A stretch of DNA of 64,000 bases from Spirochaetes bacterium GWB1_60_80 (GCA_001829185.1 MIAR01000003.1:1-64000); one strand, 5' to 3'. Counted from the first letter of the stretch, positions 17,535 to 26,521 are shown. Numbers and translations are program-made. Notes: a model not told the origin generated them from the letters alone.

Positions 17535-18447
17535 ACAGGCAAAATTGGCCCTTGATGTCGGCGATCAGGATTTAATCCGTTATTTCTATCTCAATATGAC
17601 GACGCCCGCCGTCCTTGAGTATATGGACAAACTGCGGCTGACCCTGTCCGGCAAGCAGGATGACGTCCCCTTCAACGCCCAGGTCAAGAGCTATTTTGGC
17701 GCCCGGGACCAAGATGGCGACCAATGGATCGTCAAGCCGGTAGTCGATGCCCAGGAAATGCTCTACCATCGGGCTTGCGAGCTAGCTTATTTATTGGATC
17801 ACCGCACCGGCACCTTCGCGGCGCCGACGACGGCGCTGTTGATCGACAAAAAGCGCTATCGGGCTACCAAAGTAGTACCCCATGCCGTACAGATCAGTTC
17901 CTACAACTATATGGAAGCGCCGTTTATCAACATCTTGCGCGCCGACCTGGTCAATCGCTGGATTTATTTCGACGAGGACCGCAATCCAAACAACTACCTG
18001 ATCATCAACAACCAGAAGAACCGGCAGTTTATCGTCGCTATTGACTACGACAAGGCCGACATGCTTTCCGAAACCATGAAAATCACCGGCATGCCCGACA
18101 AATTCGGCTGGCTGCGCGCCGAGAAGACCCGCTTCCTGACCTTGCTCCGCCCGGACAACTTCCAGAACATCTCGATCGACGAATTCGAAGCTCGACTCGG
18201 CGCTTTTAGCGCGGTTTCCAAGGAAGAGTTTACCAACCTCTGCCGAATGGTCTTTACGGGTTATTGCGACGATCCGGCGGCGCTAGGCGAGAAAACCGCC
18301 CGCAATATCCTGCAGCGCCGGGATTACGTTAATAATTATTTCCGTCAGATGTTCAAATCGGCCGACGAAACCCAGGCCAACAGCCAGGATTGCGACTATT
18401 CGGCCTTCGGGGAGAGCTTTATGGCCATGCACAATAAAAAAAAGTAG
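17527..18447 (+). CDS. Atypical kinase-like protein (HipA/PI3K-like catalytic motifs)
   Basis: A 306-residue protein that I read as a divergent kinase. WIVKPV (K70) could supply the ATP-binding lysine and E77 or E85 its partner. RWIYFDEDRNPNNYLI (D149-N156) resembles the D-x-x-N-N catalytic loop of HipA-like and PI3/4-kinase folds. FIVAIDYDKAD (D173, D175) fits the metal-binding aspartate that follows. No canonical HRD or DFG is present. It overlaps the phosphoesterase gene by eight bases, giving an apparent kinase/phosphatase pair. An alternative is an enzymatically dead member or a different nucleotide-binding fold. The gene call is certain; the kinase call is an inference from short motifs. 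Confidence 0.6.
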   Translation: MDEQAKLALDVGDQDLIRYFYLNMTTPAVLEYMDKLRLTLSGKQDDVPFNAQVKSYFGARDQDGDQWIVKPVVDAQEMLYHRACELAYLLDHRTGTFAAPTTALLIDKKRYRATKVVPHAVQISSYNYMEAPFINILRADLVNRWIYFDEDRNPNNYLIINNQKNRQFIVAIDYDKADMLSETMKITGMPDKFGWLRAEKTRFLTLLRPDNFQNISIDEFEARLGAFSAVSKEEFTNLCRMVFTGYCDDPAALGEKTARNILQRRDYVNNYFRQMFKSADETQANSQDCDYSAFGESFMAMHNKKK

Positions 18448-18465
18448 CTATTTTGGACTTCCGGC

Positions 18466-18493
18466 TTGACAAGTCCGCAAGTCGACCTAGAAT
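18466..18493 (+). promoter_or_regulatory. Sigma70-type promoter for paralogues 2-4
   Basis: TTGACA at 18466-18471, a 16-base spacer, and TAGAAT at 18488-18493 (five of six matches). It lies between the kinase-like gene and the second paralogue, so the cluster probably has two transcription units: paralogue 1-phosphatase-kinase, and paralogues 2, 3, 4 with the pseudokinase. Confidence 0.65.
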
Positions 18494-18543
18494 TATAGAT
18501 AGCAGGTCACAGGTTTTTGGTTCATCTTCACATGGAGGTTATG

Positions 18544-19242
18544 ATGGATAAGCAGACCGAACGGGTCATCGAAAGAACTTGGTCGAAAGAGACCATAGTG
18601 CAGGTTGAGCTTGGTATTGTTCAGAACATGCTTGGCTCAAGAACTGAGGAAGCGGTGGAAGGTTCGATCAGTTTCGCCCGTTTTCTCAGCCTTTCAGGCT
18701 TGAACAATGACAATTACCCATTGTTCCTCAAATTGCTGGAAGTTGAAAACCATTGGGTGATCGATACCATGGTCGGCAAGAAGGATCCCTTCCTGCTACT
18801 GAGCGCCATCCAACCGAACAGCTACGTCGCCTTCACGGCTTTCAAACTGCTGACCAACTGGCATCCGGGCGGCATCTATCCGGTTACCTTGTCGATCGTC
18901 CTGGGCATCCTGCAGGCCACCTATGCTTCGCCCAAGGATGGATACAAGATTTTCTCGGTCTCCATCAACGACGTCAACAATCTCGGCAAGCACCTCAACA
19001 AAGAACTGGGACAGGATGATCCGAACAACCGGTGTATCCTGGATATCCTGGACAGGATGGGAACTTTGGCAGGCACATCGAATAACGCCGACAAAGAGCA
19101 AATGGCGCGGCAAGCCAACAATATTCGTACCTTCTATTTTGACAAGCGCAAGAAAATGGAAGACGTCATTCCGCAAGTCTTGCTGGTCAAGTCAGACTAT
19201 GTTGCCAAAGAAACTGCTCCCAAGCAGCTGTTCGTCGACTGA
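18544..19242 (+). CDS. Paralogue 2 of the unrecognised helical family
   Basis: A 232-residue soluble protein. Family blocks are NHWVIDTMV, SAIQPNSY, IYPVTLSIVLGILQATY, SPKDGYKI, INDVNNLGKHLN, NNRCILDILDRM and NIRTFYFDKRKKMEDVIPQV. It lacks the basic tail of paralogue 1. ATG 18544 is preferred because GGAGG sits five bases before it; an ATG three bases earlier and a longer reading to 18517 are possible. There are no membrane segments and no recognised enzymatic motifs. It is followed 21 bases later by paralogue 3. Confidence 0.8.
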   Translation: MDKQTERVIERTWSKETIVQVELGIVQNMLGSRTEEAVEGSISFARFLSLSGLNNDNYPLFLKLLEVENHWVIDTMVGKKDPFLLLSAIQPNSYVAFTAFKLLTNWHPGGIYPVTLSIVLGILQATYASPKDGYKIFSVSINDVNNLGKHLNKELGQDDPNNRCILDILDRMGTLAGTSNNADKEQMARQANNIRTFYFDKRKKMEDVIPQVLLVKSDYVAKETAPKQLFVD

Positions 19243-19263
19243 AAATAAGGAAGGAGCACGGAT

Positions 19264-19980
19264 ATGAAAGAACTTTTTGAGAAGAAGCAGGACTGGGCGG
19301 AAAGCGAAGTCCAGCAGATAGAATACAGCATGCTCAAGGGTATATTGGGCTGCCGCAGCATTGAGGCGGTCGAGGCGGCTACCACCTATGCCAGTTACTT
19401 GAACTTCACCGGCATTACCAACGGCAACTATCCGGTTTTCCTAGGCATCCTGACGGTTCGCAACCATAACGTCATCGATGCCCTCCTGGGTACCCGCGAT
19501 CCCTTCCTGTTCATGAGTTCCATCCAGCCCAACTACTTCATCGTCTCGACCTGCTTCGCGATCCTGACCAAGTATCGCAAGGCCGAGATCTATCCCAAGA
19601 CCCTGGGCATCATCCTGGGCGTATTCCAGGCCACCTATAACTCGCCGCTCGACGGATACAAGATCTATCCGCCCTGCGTCGCCGACGTCAACGCCCTGGG
19701 CAAGCACCTGAACGAAGAAAAAGGCCAGGATGATTTATTAAATCGCAGCATTCTGGATATTCTGGACAAATTATCGTCCCTGGAAGGCCAAAACGTGGAC
19801 GAAGACATGGAAGACTTGGCGATCCATTCGCACAACATCCGGAATAACTTCTTCGACTCCAAAAAGCACCTGGTCGATGTCATTCCGGAAGTTCAGCTGC
19901 GCCTCGAGCAGAATCTCGACAAGGACGTCCAGCCGCGCAATCGCCTGCCTTTGGCCGAGGCTGAAAAGCAGCCGGCCTAA
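19264..19980 (+). CDS. Paralogue 3 of the unrecognised helical family
   Basis: A 238-residue protein with the same blocks as paralogue 2: NHNVIDALLG (Trp replaced by Asn), SSIQPNYF, IYPKTLGIILGVFQATY, SPLDGYKI, VADVNALGKHLN, LNRSILDILDKL and NIRNNFFDSKKHLVDVIPEV. AAGGAAGGAG precedes the ATG. It is closest to paralogue 2 by eye, so the two are probably a tandem duplication. Confidence 0.8.
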   Translation: MKELFEKKQDWAESEVQQIEYSMLKGILGCRSIEAVEAATTYASYLNFTGITNGNYPVFLGILTVRNHNVIDALLGTRDPFLFMSSIQPNYFIVSTCFAILTKYRKAEIYPKTLGIILGVFQATYNSPLDGYKIYPPCVADVNALGKHLNEEKGQDDLLNRSILDILDKLSSLEGQNVDEDMEDLAIHSHNIRNNFFDSKKHLVDVIPEVQLRLEQNLDKDVQPRNRLPLAEAEKQPA

Positions 19981-20054
19981 CACCGCAAGACCGTAACAGA
20001 ACTGGCTGGCCGCCGGATCCGTCCGGCGGCGTAGTCCAGAATCAGGAGGAATAG

Positions 20055-20756
20055 ATGCCCGGCGCCGAATGGCCTATGTGGTCTGAGAAGGAGATAGACG
20101 CGCTCTCGCTCAGTTATATCAAGGATGTGATGGCTTGCGCCGATGAATATGGCACGTTTGTGGCCATAGCGCTTTCACATTACCTTGTCAAGAAGGTCGG
20201 ATTACACCCGGATAACTACCCTATCTTTTTCCGGCTGATCGAATCCGGGAATCATTGGGTCATCGATACGCTGGTAGCCCAAAGCGATCCCACCAAGTTC
20301 CTGGGCACCATCCAGCCAAACACCTTCATGCTGAAAGAATGCTTCCGGATGTTGACCGTCTGGAAACCCGGCCAAGTCTATCCGACTGCCCTGGTCATCA
20401 TCTATGGCTTATTAACCCAATGCTACAAGATGCCCGAGGAAGGCTACCGGATGTACCCCTTGACGGTTAGTGACGTCAACAATCTCGGCAAGCACCTGGA
20501 CAAAAGCAAGGACCAGATGGATCCCCTCAATCGGGTCGTACTGTCGGTGCTGGACCGCTTGGCCAGCCTGATCGAGCCGCAGAAGCCGATGCCGTCCATC
20601 GAGATACAGGACGTGGCGCTGCAGGCCAACAATATCCGGGGCAAGTTCCTGGACATGACCAAGTCGCTGAATGAAAGCATTCCCGATGTCTTGCTCGAAC
20701 GAGGCGATTATACCCTCAGCCAGGTCAAGCCGAATGTCGCGCCCATCGTTCTGTAA
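20055..20756 (+). CDS. Paralogue 4 of the unrecognised helical family
   Basis: A 233-residue protein. Conserved blocks are NHWVIDTLVA, GTIQPNTF, VYPTALVIIYGLL, EEGYRMYP, VSDVNNLGKHLD, LNRVVLSVLDRL and NIRGKFLDMTKSLNESIPDV. It is more divergent in its first 40 residues than paralogues 2 and 3. AGGAGG precedes the ATG. A hairpin terminator-like structure follows its stop, before the pseudokinase gene. Confidence 0.8.
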   Translation: MPGAEWPMWSEKEIDALSLSYIKDVMACADEYGTFVAIALSHYLVKKVGLHPDNYPIFFRLIESGNHWVIDTLVAQSDPTKFLGTIQPNTFMLKECFRMLTVWKPGQVYPTALVIIYGLLTQCYKMPEEGYRMYPLTVSDVNNLGKHLDKSKDQMDPLNRVVLSVLDRLASLIEPQKPMPSIEIQDVALQANNIRGKFLDMTKSLNESIPDVLLERGDYTLSQVKPNVAPIVL

Positions 20757-20772
20757 GCTGCCTTGAACCCCA

Positions 20773-20825
20773 AGGGCCGCCGGCTTTGCATAATCCAACG
20801 ATGCAGGGCGGCGGTTTATTTTTAC
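20773..20825 (+). terminator. Hairpin with T-rich tail after paralogue 4
   Basis: GGCCGCCGGCTTTGCAT and its partner ATGCAGGGCGGCGG form an interrupted stem of about 11 pairs, followed by TTTATTTTT. It may end most transcription after paralogue 4 or set a lower level for the pseudokinase gene that starts 14 bases later. Confidence 0.55.
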
Positions 20826-20838
20826 CGGTGGATGTAAG

Positions 20839-22737
20839 ATGACCGCCTTAACCCCATTCCTGGAGATCAACCATTGCTACACGCTCCAGGAGCGAGTTGG
20901 GCATGACCAGTTTTCCGATCTCTGGCGGGCCTCAGCCCTCTATTCGCCTAATCAATTCCTGCTGCGCTTCCTACACGAATCGTATACCGACCCGGCGGCC
21001 ATCACGCTCTTCCGGCAAGAAGCCCGCCGTTATTTCGCCTTTGCCAATGACTCTTTCAACGGCTTCATCGAAGTCGACTTCGCGGACGGGCGGCTTTTCG
21101 TCTCGTCGGAATACGGCTCCCGGATACTGCTATCGCAGTGGATCGAGGCTGGCCACCGCCTAACGATCCAGGAGGCCTGCCTTAACGCCATCCACTTGGC
21201 CAGGCTAATAAACCAGATTCACGAAAAAGGTTTGGCTTTCGGCAGCCTGAATCCGGAGTGCATCACCGTTGGCCCCACTGCCGCGGCTGGCGCGCCGGGG
21301 CGATTCAGGATCGACATACCAAGCTATTCCGCGTTTTTGGCTAGTTGCAAGGCTCAAGGTCGATTACCTCCAAGTGTTCAGTTTTTCCTGGCGCCGGAAA
21401 TTGAGGCTGGTCTACCGCTCCGGGCGGCTAGCGATCTGTACTCACTCGGCGCCTTATTGCGCCTTTTTCTGGACGATCAGCCGCAGCGACTGGTAACTGC
21501 CGGCGGTTTGGCAAACCGGCGGCCAGACGCCGATAGACTCAACGAACTGGACGCGAGCGGCAGTCTGGCCTGCATCATCGACCGGGCGCGGGCCAGCGAT
21601 CCGGAGGAGCGCTTCCGGAATTGCGGCCAGTTTATAGAGGCGATCCAATGCTTTCTGGATGAGCGGAGCTGGACGGCGCAGCCCGAGCCAGGCGATCTGT
21701 CGGCCGAAGGCCTGGCTCAGCCAGCCGGCTCACTGACGGCCGCGCCAAGCGGCGCCGAATCGGGCGGCCGGCCGGAGATATCCCGTTATTTCCGGGAACT
21801 GGCGGCCGACTATTTGGGCTGGCAAGGCCAGCCAGCGGGCACGGCAGACAGCGGCAAAATTCCAGTCAGCCACGGCCAGACACCTCGGCCGCTGCCAGCC
21901 AAGGCAGCAGGCTACCCGACAACCGACCTGAAGCCGCTTGAAGCTGCAACCGTCAGGCCCATCACGCCAGCCTCGCTAATACCGCCGTCGACTGAGCTTG
22001 CCGCCAGCTCGTTGCTACAGCCGCCGATTCCGACGAAGGATCCCGTTCCGCAGAATGAAGCTCTCCAGCCAGTCCTGGGCCAGCCAGCCAGCCTGGCCGC
22101 ACCGCCCGACCTCAAATACAACTGGCACTATCGCCGCCTGTCGTTTGAACAGTTTACGGACGCCATCAGGGATACGATTCGCCGCTGTCGGCGGGGAACG
22201 GGCGATTTCCGCTATATCGGGGAGCCGGATTCGCTAGAAACCCTCGACCATCTCGATGCCTTCTTCGAGAGTATCGCCGACCAATGCCTGCTGGTGGATA
22301 TTGGGTCGATGTTGCGGTTTGGGAGAGCCGATGTGACTGATTTCCTGACGGCCTTCAGCCAGGCCCTGGCCCGCAAACTGCGCCAGGAAAGCCGCCGATC
22401 AATCGGCCGCTTTGCGAGCTTGATCGAACGGCTGGGAGCCCGAGCCTTTTTCTCGGCATACCCGCTGGGCGAAATGCTCTACGGCGCCAATCTGGACAAT
22501 GTCAGCCCGGGCAAGGATGACTATCGATCCATCATCCAGGCGATGGCCATTTTCGGCCGGCGTCGAAAGCCGCTACTATTCATCGTCCGTGGCGGCGAGT
22601 GCATTCAGCCCGAATTGGTAGGCTTCTTCAATGCCATCATTCCGCTTATAGCGCCCCACCCGGTTTGTTTCTTCATTCTCGGCGAAAATTTCCCGGAGAG
22701 CCTGCGCCCGACGGAAGGCAGAGACCAGGCCAGTTGA
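20839..22737 (+). CDS. Pseudokinase-like protein with unrecognised C-terminal domain
   Basis: A 632-residue protein. Residues about 10-275 follow the Ser/Thr protein kinase fold: a short N lobe, LARLINQIHEKGLAFGSLNP where HRDLKP should be, FLAPEIE for the APE motif, and ASDLYSLGALLRLFL for the helix after it. Catalytic residues are missing: no VAIK lysine (FLLRFL), no HRD aspartate (GLAFGSLNPE) and no DFG (RIDIPSYS). A proline-rich linker (about 280-425) leads to a C-terminal domain (about 430-625) with an alternating helix and strand pattern that I do not recognise. It most likely binds a partner as a scaffold or sensor for the cluster. This role is inferred. Confidence 0.7.
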   Translation: MTALTPFLEINHCYTLQERVGHDQFSDLWRASALYSPNQFLLRFLHESYTDPAAITLFRQEARRYFAFANDSFNGFIEVDFADGRLFVSSEYGSRILLSQWIEAGHRLTIQEACLNAIHLARLINQIHEKGLAFGSLNPECITVGPTAAAGAPGRFRIDIPSYSAFLASCKAQGRLPPSVQFFLAPEIEAGLPLRAASDLYSLGALLRLFLDDQPQRLVTAGGLANRRPDADRLNELDASGSLACIIDRARASDPEERFRNCGQFIEAIQCFLDERSWTAQPEPGDLSAEGLAQPAGSLTAAPSGAESGGRPEISRYFRELAADYLGWQGQPAGTADSGKIPVSHGQTPRPLPAKAAGYPTTDLKPLEAATVRPITPASLIPPSTELAASSLLQPPIPTKDPVPQNEALQPVLGQPASLAAPPDLKYNWHYRRLSFEQFTDAIRDTIRRCRRGTGDFRYIGEPDSLETLDHLDAFFESIADQCLLVDIGSMLRFGRADVTDFLTAFSQALARKLRQESRRSIGRFASLIERLGARAFFSAYPLGEMLYGANLDNVSPGKDDYRSIIQAMAIFGRRRKPLLFIVRGGECIQPELVGFFNAIIPLIAPHPVCFFILGENFPESLRPTEGRDQAS

Positions 22738-22749
22738 GCGGAACCGGCC

Positions 22750-23496
22750 CTATTTGCTTTCGTTCAAGCCATCGACCACGTAATGGCCCTTGCCAATTTT
22801 CTTGGCGCGCTTCAGGGCCTGCCTAGCCCGTTCTAAAATGGCAGGACCTTCCAGCGGCGAGCCGGTAGCCGCGCCGACCGAACCGCCGATCCAGACAATG
22901 CCTGAGGCCATCTCGATCGGCCGCTGCAGCATTTCAGCCATCTTGCCGGCCTGTTCGACCGCTACTTCCAGGGCATGATTCGGCACTACCGTGGCGATGG
23001 CCGCGAATTCGTCGCCTTCCGTCCGGGCGGCAATACCATCCTCGCCGATGAAGGAAGAAACGCGCTTAGCGGCCTCGCGCAGGATGGTGTTGGTCTGTTC
23101 CAAGCCGCGCGCCTGCAGCAGTTGGGCATAATTTGCCAAATCCGCGGCCAGGATGACGATGGATTTCTTGTCTTCCACCAAGCGTTGGCTTTTTTCCTGA
23201 AACCAAGCATTAAGCCCGTTCATGTTCGCCAACCCGGTCAATTCATCGATCCGGTCGGCGGCTATGACGGCGGGTCCGCTGGCCTGGCTAGCCTTGCCGG
23301 CGCGGCGCCGCAGTCCCGCTGCTCTGGAAACGGACAGCCAGACCACGCAGATGACCGGCGCTACTACCGCGCCGATGAGCAAGCCAGACCAGCCGGCCAA
23401 CAGCGTCGTCAGACCCGAGACCAAGGCGATAACCAGGGCCATGGCCAGAGCGCTGACGGCGGTGAGGCTTCCCGCCTTGAAAATAGTTGTATCCAT
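22750..23496 (-). CDS. Membrane GGDEF-domain protein
   Basis: A 248-residue protein with two N-terminal membrane helices (about 12-33 and 38-56) and a cytoplasmic GGDEF domain. The signature reads RTEGDEF (E160-F164), so the first glycine is glutamate; such variants can be active or not. DELTGLANMNGL and the later GGSVGAA block are intact. There is no RxxD inhibitory site five residues upstream. Possible products are cyclic di-GMP or a related dinucleotide. It faces the pseudokinase gene tail to tail, 12 bases apart. Confidence 0.82.
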   Translation of the reverse strand: MDTTIFKAGSLTAVSALAMALVIALVSGLTTLLAGWSGLLIGAVVAPVICVVWLSVSRAAGLRRRAGKASQASGPAVIAADRIDELTGLANMNGLNAWFQEKSQRLVEDKKSIVILAADLANYAQLLQARGLEQTNTILREAAKRVSSFIGEDGIAARTEGDEFAAIATVVPNHALEVAVEQAGKMAEMLQRPIEMASGIVWIGGSVGAATGSPLEGPAILERARQALKRAKKIGKGHYVVDGLNESK

Positions 23497-23621
23497 GGCA
23501 TCATTTTCGGCTAATCCCGCTGAAAGCTACACTACTGTCCAATTCGAAGCCCACTATCCGCTTTGCCAGCTGGTGTAGCCAAGGCTAGCCTGACCGCGCC
23601 TTAGTGAACGACAGCAGCCGG

Positions 23622-24680
23622 TCAGTCGCCGCCTGCATCGCCGCTGCCTTCGGTAGCCGACCCGTCGGTAGGCGTGGCGGGCGGAGTTCCGGCTGCGGCC
23701 GCGGCGGCGGCTTCGGCAGCTGCGGCGGCCGCTGTCACAGCCGCCGCCCGGGCTTCGGCTATCAAGGCGGCGACGGCCTCGGCTTCCAGCAGGTCGGGCC
23801 GCGCCAGTAAGGCGGTCAAGGCCGCTTCGTCCAGGAAACCGGCCGCCAGGGCCAGCGTCAGGTCGGCCAAGCCCTGCACGGCGTCCTCGATAACCGTCAG
23901 CCGCAGGCGGGCCAGGTCAAAGCGGGCCAGGGCGTTGTTCGGCGCCTTCTGGAGCATCGCTTCAAGCAGCTCGACGGCCCGGGCGTAATTGCCAGCGCCT
24001 TCGCAGGCCCGGAACAAGGCGACATGGGCCGGTATGGAGGCGGCCTTGGCGGCCAGATACGACTCCAGCCAGGTGACGGCCTCGTCGAACTCCCCGGCCT
24101 GAGTCAACAGCACGCCCAGGCGATACTGGCTGTCGGCGTGGTCGGCCTTGCGCTCCAATAAGGATCGGTACAGCGTGATGGCCTCCGTCGGCCGCTCGGC
24201 CGCTTCCAGCAATATCGCCAGATTAAAGCTGCTGTTGATGTCCTCGGCATTGCCGGCCACCACCCGTTCATACAGGACGATGGCTTCGGCCGCGGCGCCG
24301 GTCCGGTACAGGGCATAAGCCTTGGCGGCCAAAACCAGGCCGTTTTCCGGATCAATATCCAGCAGACGGTCGGCCTGGACGATGGCCTCGTCGTAGCGCT
24401 CGGCCTCGGTCAAGGCGCGGATCAGGTTGTAGGCGGCCACGTTCTGGGTGGGATCCAGCTCCAAGGCGCGCGACCAGGCGTCGCCGGCCTTGTCCCACTC
24501 GCCCTCGGCGGCGAAGACGGTACCCAGGTCGGTGTAGGCGTTGGCCAGGCGCAGGCGCTCGCCGACGCTCAGGCAGCCGGTCAGCAGCGCGACCGATAAG
24601 ACCAGCGCCGTCAGGCGGTGGGCTGGCACCAGGCTTGGGCTTGCTGCCGGAGGGCGGGCGTTTCGATTGACGTTGTTCAT
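23622..24680 (-). CDS. TPR-repeat lipoprotein
   Basis: A 352-residue predicted lipoprotein. The signal peptide has the lipobox LLTGC (about residue 34). Tandem tetratricopeptide repeats follow (for example [45 protein letters not shown]). The end is a long alanine-rich tract with an acidic tail. The start overlaps the upp stop as ATGA, so the two genes are coupled. The open frame running on to 25244 is antisense-like extension through upp and was cut. Its role is likely protein-protein contact in the envelope; no partner is evident. Confidence 0.85.
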   Translation of the reverse strand: MNNVNRNARPPAASPSLVPAHRLTALVLSVALLTGCLSVGERLRLANAYTDLGTVFAAEGEWDKAGDAWSRALELDPTQNVAAYNLIRALTEAERYDEAIVQADRLLDIDPENGLVLAAKAYALYRTGAAAEAIVLYERVVAGNAEDINSSFNLAILLEAAERPTEAITLYRSLLERKADHADSQYRLGVLLTQAGEFDEAVTWLESYLAAKAASIPAHVALFRACEGAGNYARAVELLEAMLQKAPNNALARFDLARLRLTVIEDAVQGLADLTLALAAGFLDEAALTALLARPDLLEAEAVAALIAEARAAAVTAAAAAAEAAAAAAAGTPPATPTDGSATEGSGDAGGD

Positions 24681-25738
24681 CGGCGCAGGACGGTGTCCTC
24701 GATCACCCGGATCTGGGAACGGTACAGGTTGGCGATGTTCGATCCGTAGTCGGCGATCAGCTGGATCATGTCGCGCGGGGTGCTCTCCATGTCCAGGCCG
24801 TTGATGCGGTCGCCGGCGTCGCCCAGCCCCGGCATGATGTAGGCCAGCTCGTTGAGGACCGGGTCCATCCACAGGGTGTAGACTTCCATGTTCTCGATGG
24901 CCCGGGCCACGCGCAGGGCGCCTTTGAGGGCCGAGATGATGGTAAAGAACTTGATGGAGCGCGGCTTGACGCCCTGGTCCAGGATGTACTTGATGACGGT
25001 GACCAGGCTGCCGCCGGTGGCGTTCATCGGATCGGCGAAGATCAGGTCCTTGCCGTCCAGCTGCTCCGGCTTGAAGTAGCTGCGGTCCAGGTCCAGGATG
25101 TACTCCATGGTCTGCTCGTCGCGCCGGTCGTCGCGCTTGATCTTGAACAGCGCGAAGGGCGTAACGTAGGCGTGCGACGAAAACTCCTCGATTTCCTTGG
25201 ACATGATCATGGAGGGCAGCAGGGCGCCGCGCAGCATGACGCACATGACGCTGTTCTCGATAGCCTCGTCGATGTTGGGAATCTTGTGCACCGCGAAATT
25301 CTGAACCGGATTGGTGACCGGCGTGCGCACGATCAGGTAGTTTTTATTAGCGCTATAGACGCCGCCGAAGGCCAGGTTGAACAAAAGCTCGTAGGCGCGC
25401 TGGGTGTAGTAGACGAACTCGTTGCGCTGGGTGTTGACGTCGCGCAGCTTGGCGATCAGGCGGCTGGCCTCGCCGTGGTTCTCGGCCGGCGTCTTGAAGG
25501 AATAGACGCGGATGCGCGGCTCGGCGCTGCAGATTTCCTGCATGCGGGCGCCCATCTCGTTGTAGACGCTGATCAACTCCTCGGTGTGCTTACGCTGCGC
25601 GTCGCCGAGGCTGCCAGTCAGTACCTTGAAGCTCTGCATGGCCTTGCCGTAGAGCGTGTCCATGCCTTCCAGCAGCCGACGGTCGGTCTCGTTGAGGTAA
25701 CCGTCCAGGTCGCTGGCCTTCAGGATGATCTTATTCAC
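24677..25738 (-). CDS. upp: Uracil phosphoribosyltransferase-like protein with N-terminal extension
   Basis: A 353-residue protein. The C-terminal 210 residues match uracil phosphoribosyltransferase, which makes UMP from uracil and PRPP. The PRPP loop is [11 protein letters not shown], and [17 protein letters not shown] matches the uracil-binding end (family: [10 protein letters not shown]). About 140 N-terminal residues precede the usual start, are helical and contain no recognised domain. E. coli Upp has about 208 residues. Pyrimidine-nucleoside phosphorylase is encoded nearby, so uracil salvage is consistent. It is upstream of the TPR lipoprotein gene with a 4-base overlap. Confidence 0.85.
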   Translation of the reverse strand: MNKIILKASDLDGYLNETDRRLLEGMDTLYGKAMQSFKVLTGSLGDAQRKHTEELISVYNEMGARMQEICSAEPRIRVYSFKTPAENHGEASRLIAKLRDVNTQRNEFVYYTQRAYELLFNLAFGGVYSANKNYLIVRTPVTNPVQNFAVHKIPNIDEAIENSVMCVMLRGALLPSMIMSKEIEEFSSHAYVTPFALFKIKRDDRRDEQTMEYILDLDRSYFKPEQLDGKDLIFADPMNATGGSLVTVIKYILDQGVKPRSIKFFTIISALKGALRVARAIENMEVYTLWMDPVLNELAYIMPGLGDAGDRINGLDMESTPRDMIQLIADYGSNIANLYRSQIRVIEDTVLRR

Positions 25739-25776
25739 GCGGAACCCCTTTCCCGGCGCCTGGCCGGCCGGCGTGG

Positions 25777-26364
25777 TCAGGAATGGCGGCGGATAACCTG
25801 GCCGAAGGCGCCGGAAGCGATGCCCACCGCGTTGCCCTCGTCGAAATCAAGGTGGCATTCCAGGGCAAAGCTAGGGTGCACTCGGCAAACGACGTTACTG
25901 AAGACCGCGCCGCGCTCGCCGTCGACGCGCAATTCGACTTGCTCCTGGTCGGCCACGCCGAAGGCCTCGGCGCTGGCGGGGTCAAAGTGGATATGGCGCT
26001 TGGCGATGATCAGCCCCTTGTCCTTCTTGACGGTGCCGTGCGGTCCTTCGATGGTGAGGGGGAAGGAGCCGTCCAGCTTGCCGGACTCGCGGGTCGGGCA
26101 GCCGGGCACGCCCAGCTTGAAGACATCGCTGGACAGGATCTCGCACTGGGTTTCCTTGCGCTCCGGGCCGAGGATGCGCACGTTGGCGATAGCGCCCTTG
26201 GGGCCGCGGATCGTAACACATTCATCACAGGCGAATTGCCCTGGCTGCATGAGATCCTTGGTGAGCGTCAGCTGGTGGCCGGGGCCGAACAAGGCGGCGA
26301 GGTCTTCTTTGGATACATGGATATGGCGATTTGACAGGTTGACGAGCACTTTAGTCTGGGGCAT
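25777..26364 (-). CDS. pduL: Phosphate propanoyltransferase / phosphotransacetylase PduL
   Basis: A 195-residue PduL. Two metal-binding repeats are visible, LSNRHIHVS near the start and AKRHIHFDP in the middle, with the CTVRGPK-like segment [19 protein letters not shown]. PduL converts acyl-CoA and phosphate to acyl phosphate. No bacterial microcompartment shell gene lies nearby and no encapsulation peptide precedes the domain, so this looks like a housekeeping acetyl-CoA to acetyl-phosphate enzyme replacing Pta. ATG 26364 has GGAG upstream; the reading on to 26607 overlaps recJ and was cut. Confidence 0.9.
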   Translation of the reverse strand: MPQTKVLVNLSNRHIHVSKEDLAALFGPGHQLTLTKDLMQPGQFACDECVTIRGPKGAIANVRILGPERKETQCEILSSDVFKLGVPGCPTRESGKLDGSFPLTIEGPHGTVKKDKGLIIAKRHIHFDPASAEAFGVADQEQVELRVDGERGAVFSNVVCRVHPSFALECHLDFDEGNAVGIASGAFGQVIRRHS

Positions 26365-26521
26365 GGGGAACTCCTTTTTCGGGGCCTGTCCGGCGGCGGA
26401 AAGGACCGCTGGTGGCCTTTCGGCCGCCGGCCAGGATATCACGGCGCTATTTCCGTCTGCCGCCAGTATAGCAGCAAACTGCTGCCTTGTCACGCTCCGG
26501 CAGCCATCCGCCGGCCCAGCC

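Noticed and set aside
23622-25244. 540-residue version of the TPR lipoprotein
   Set aside because: The extra part lies antisense-like across upp in another frame, and the lipoprotein signal starts at ATG 24680.
25777-26364. Bacterial microcompartment locus around pduL
   Set aside because: No shell-protein, aldehyde dehydrogenase or diol dehydratase gene is present.
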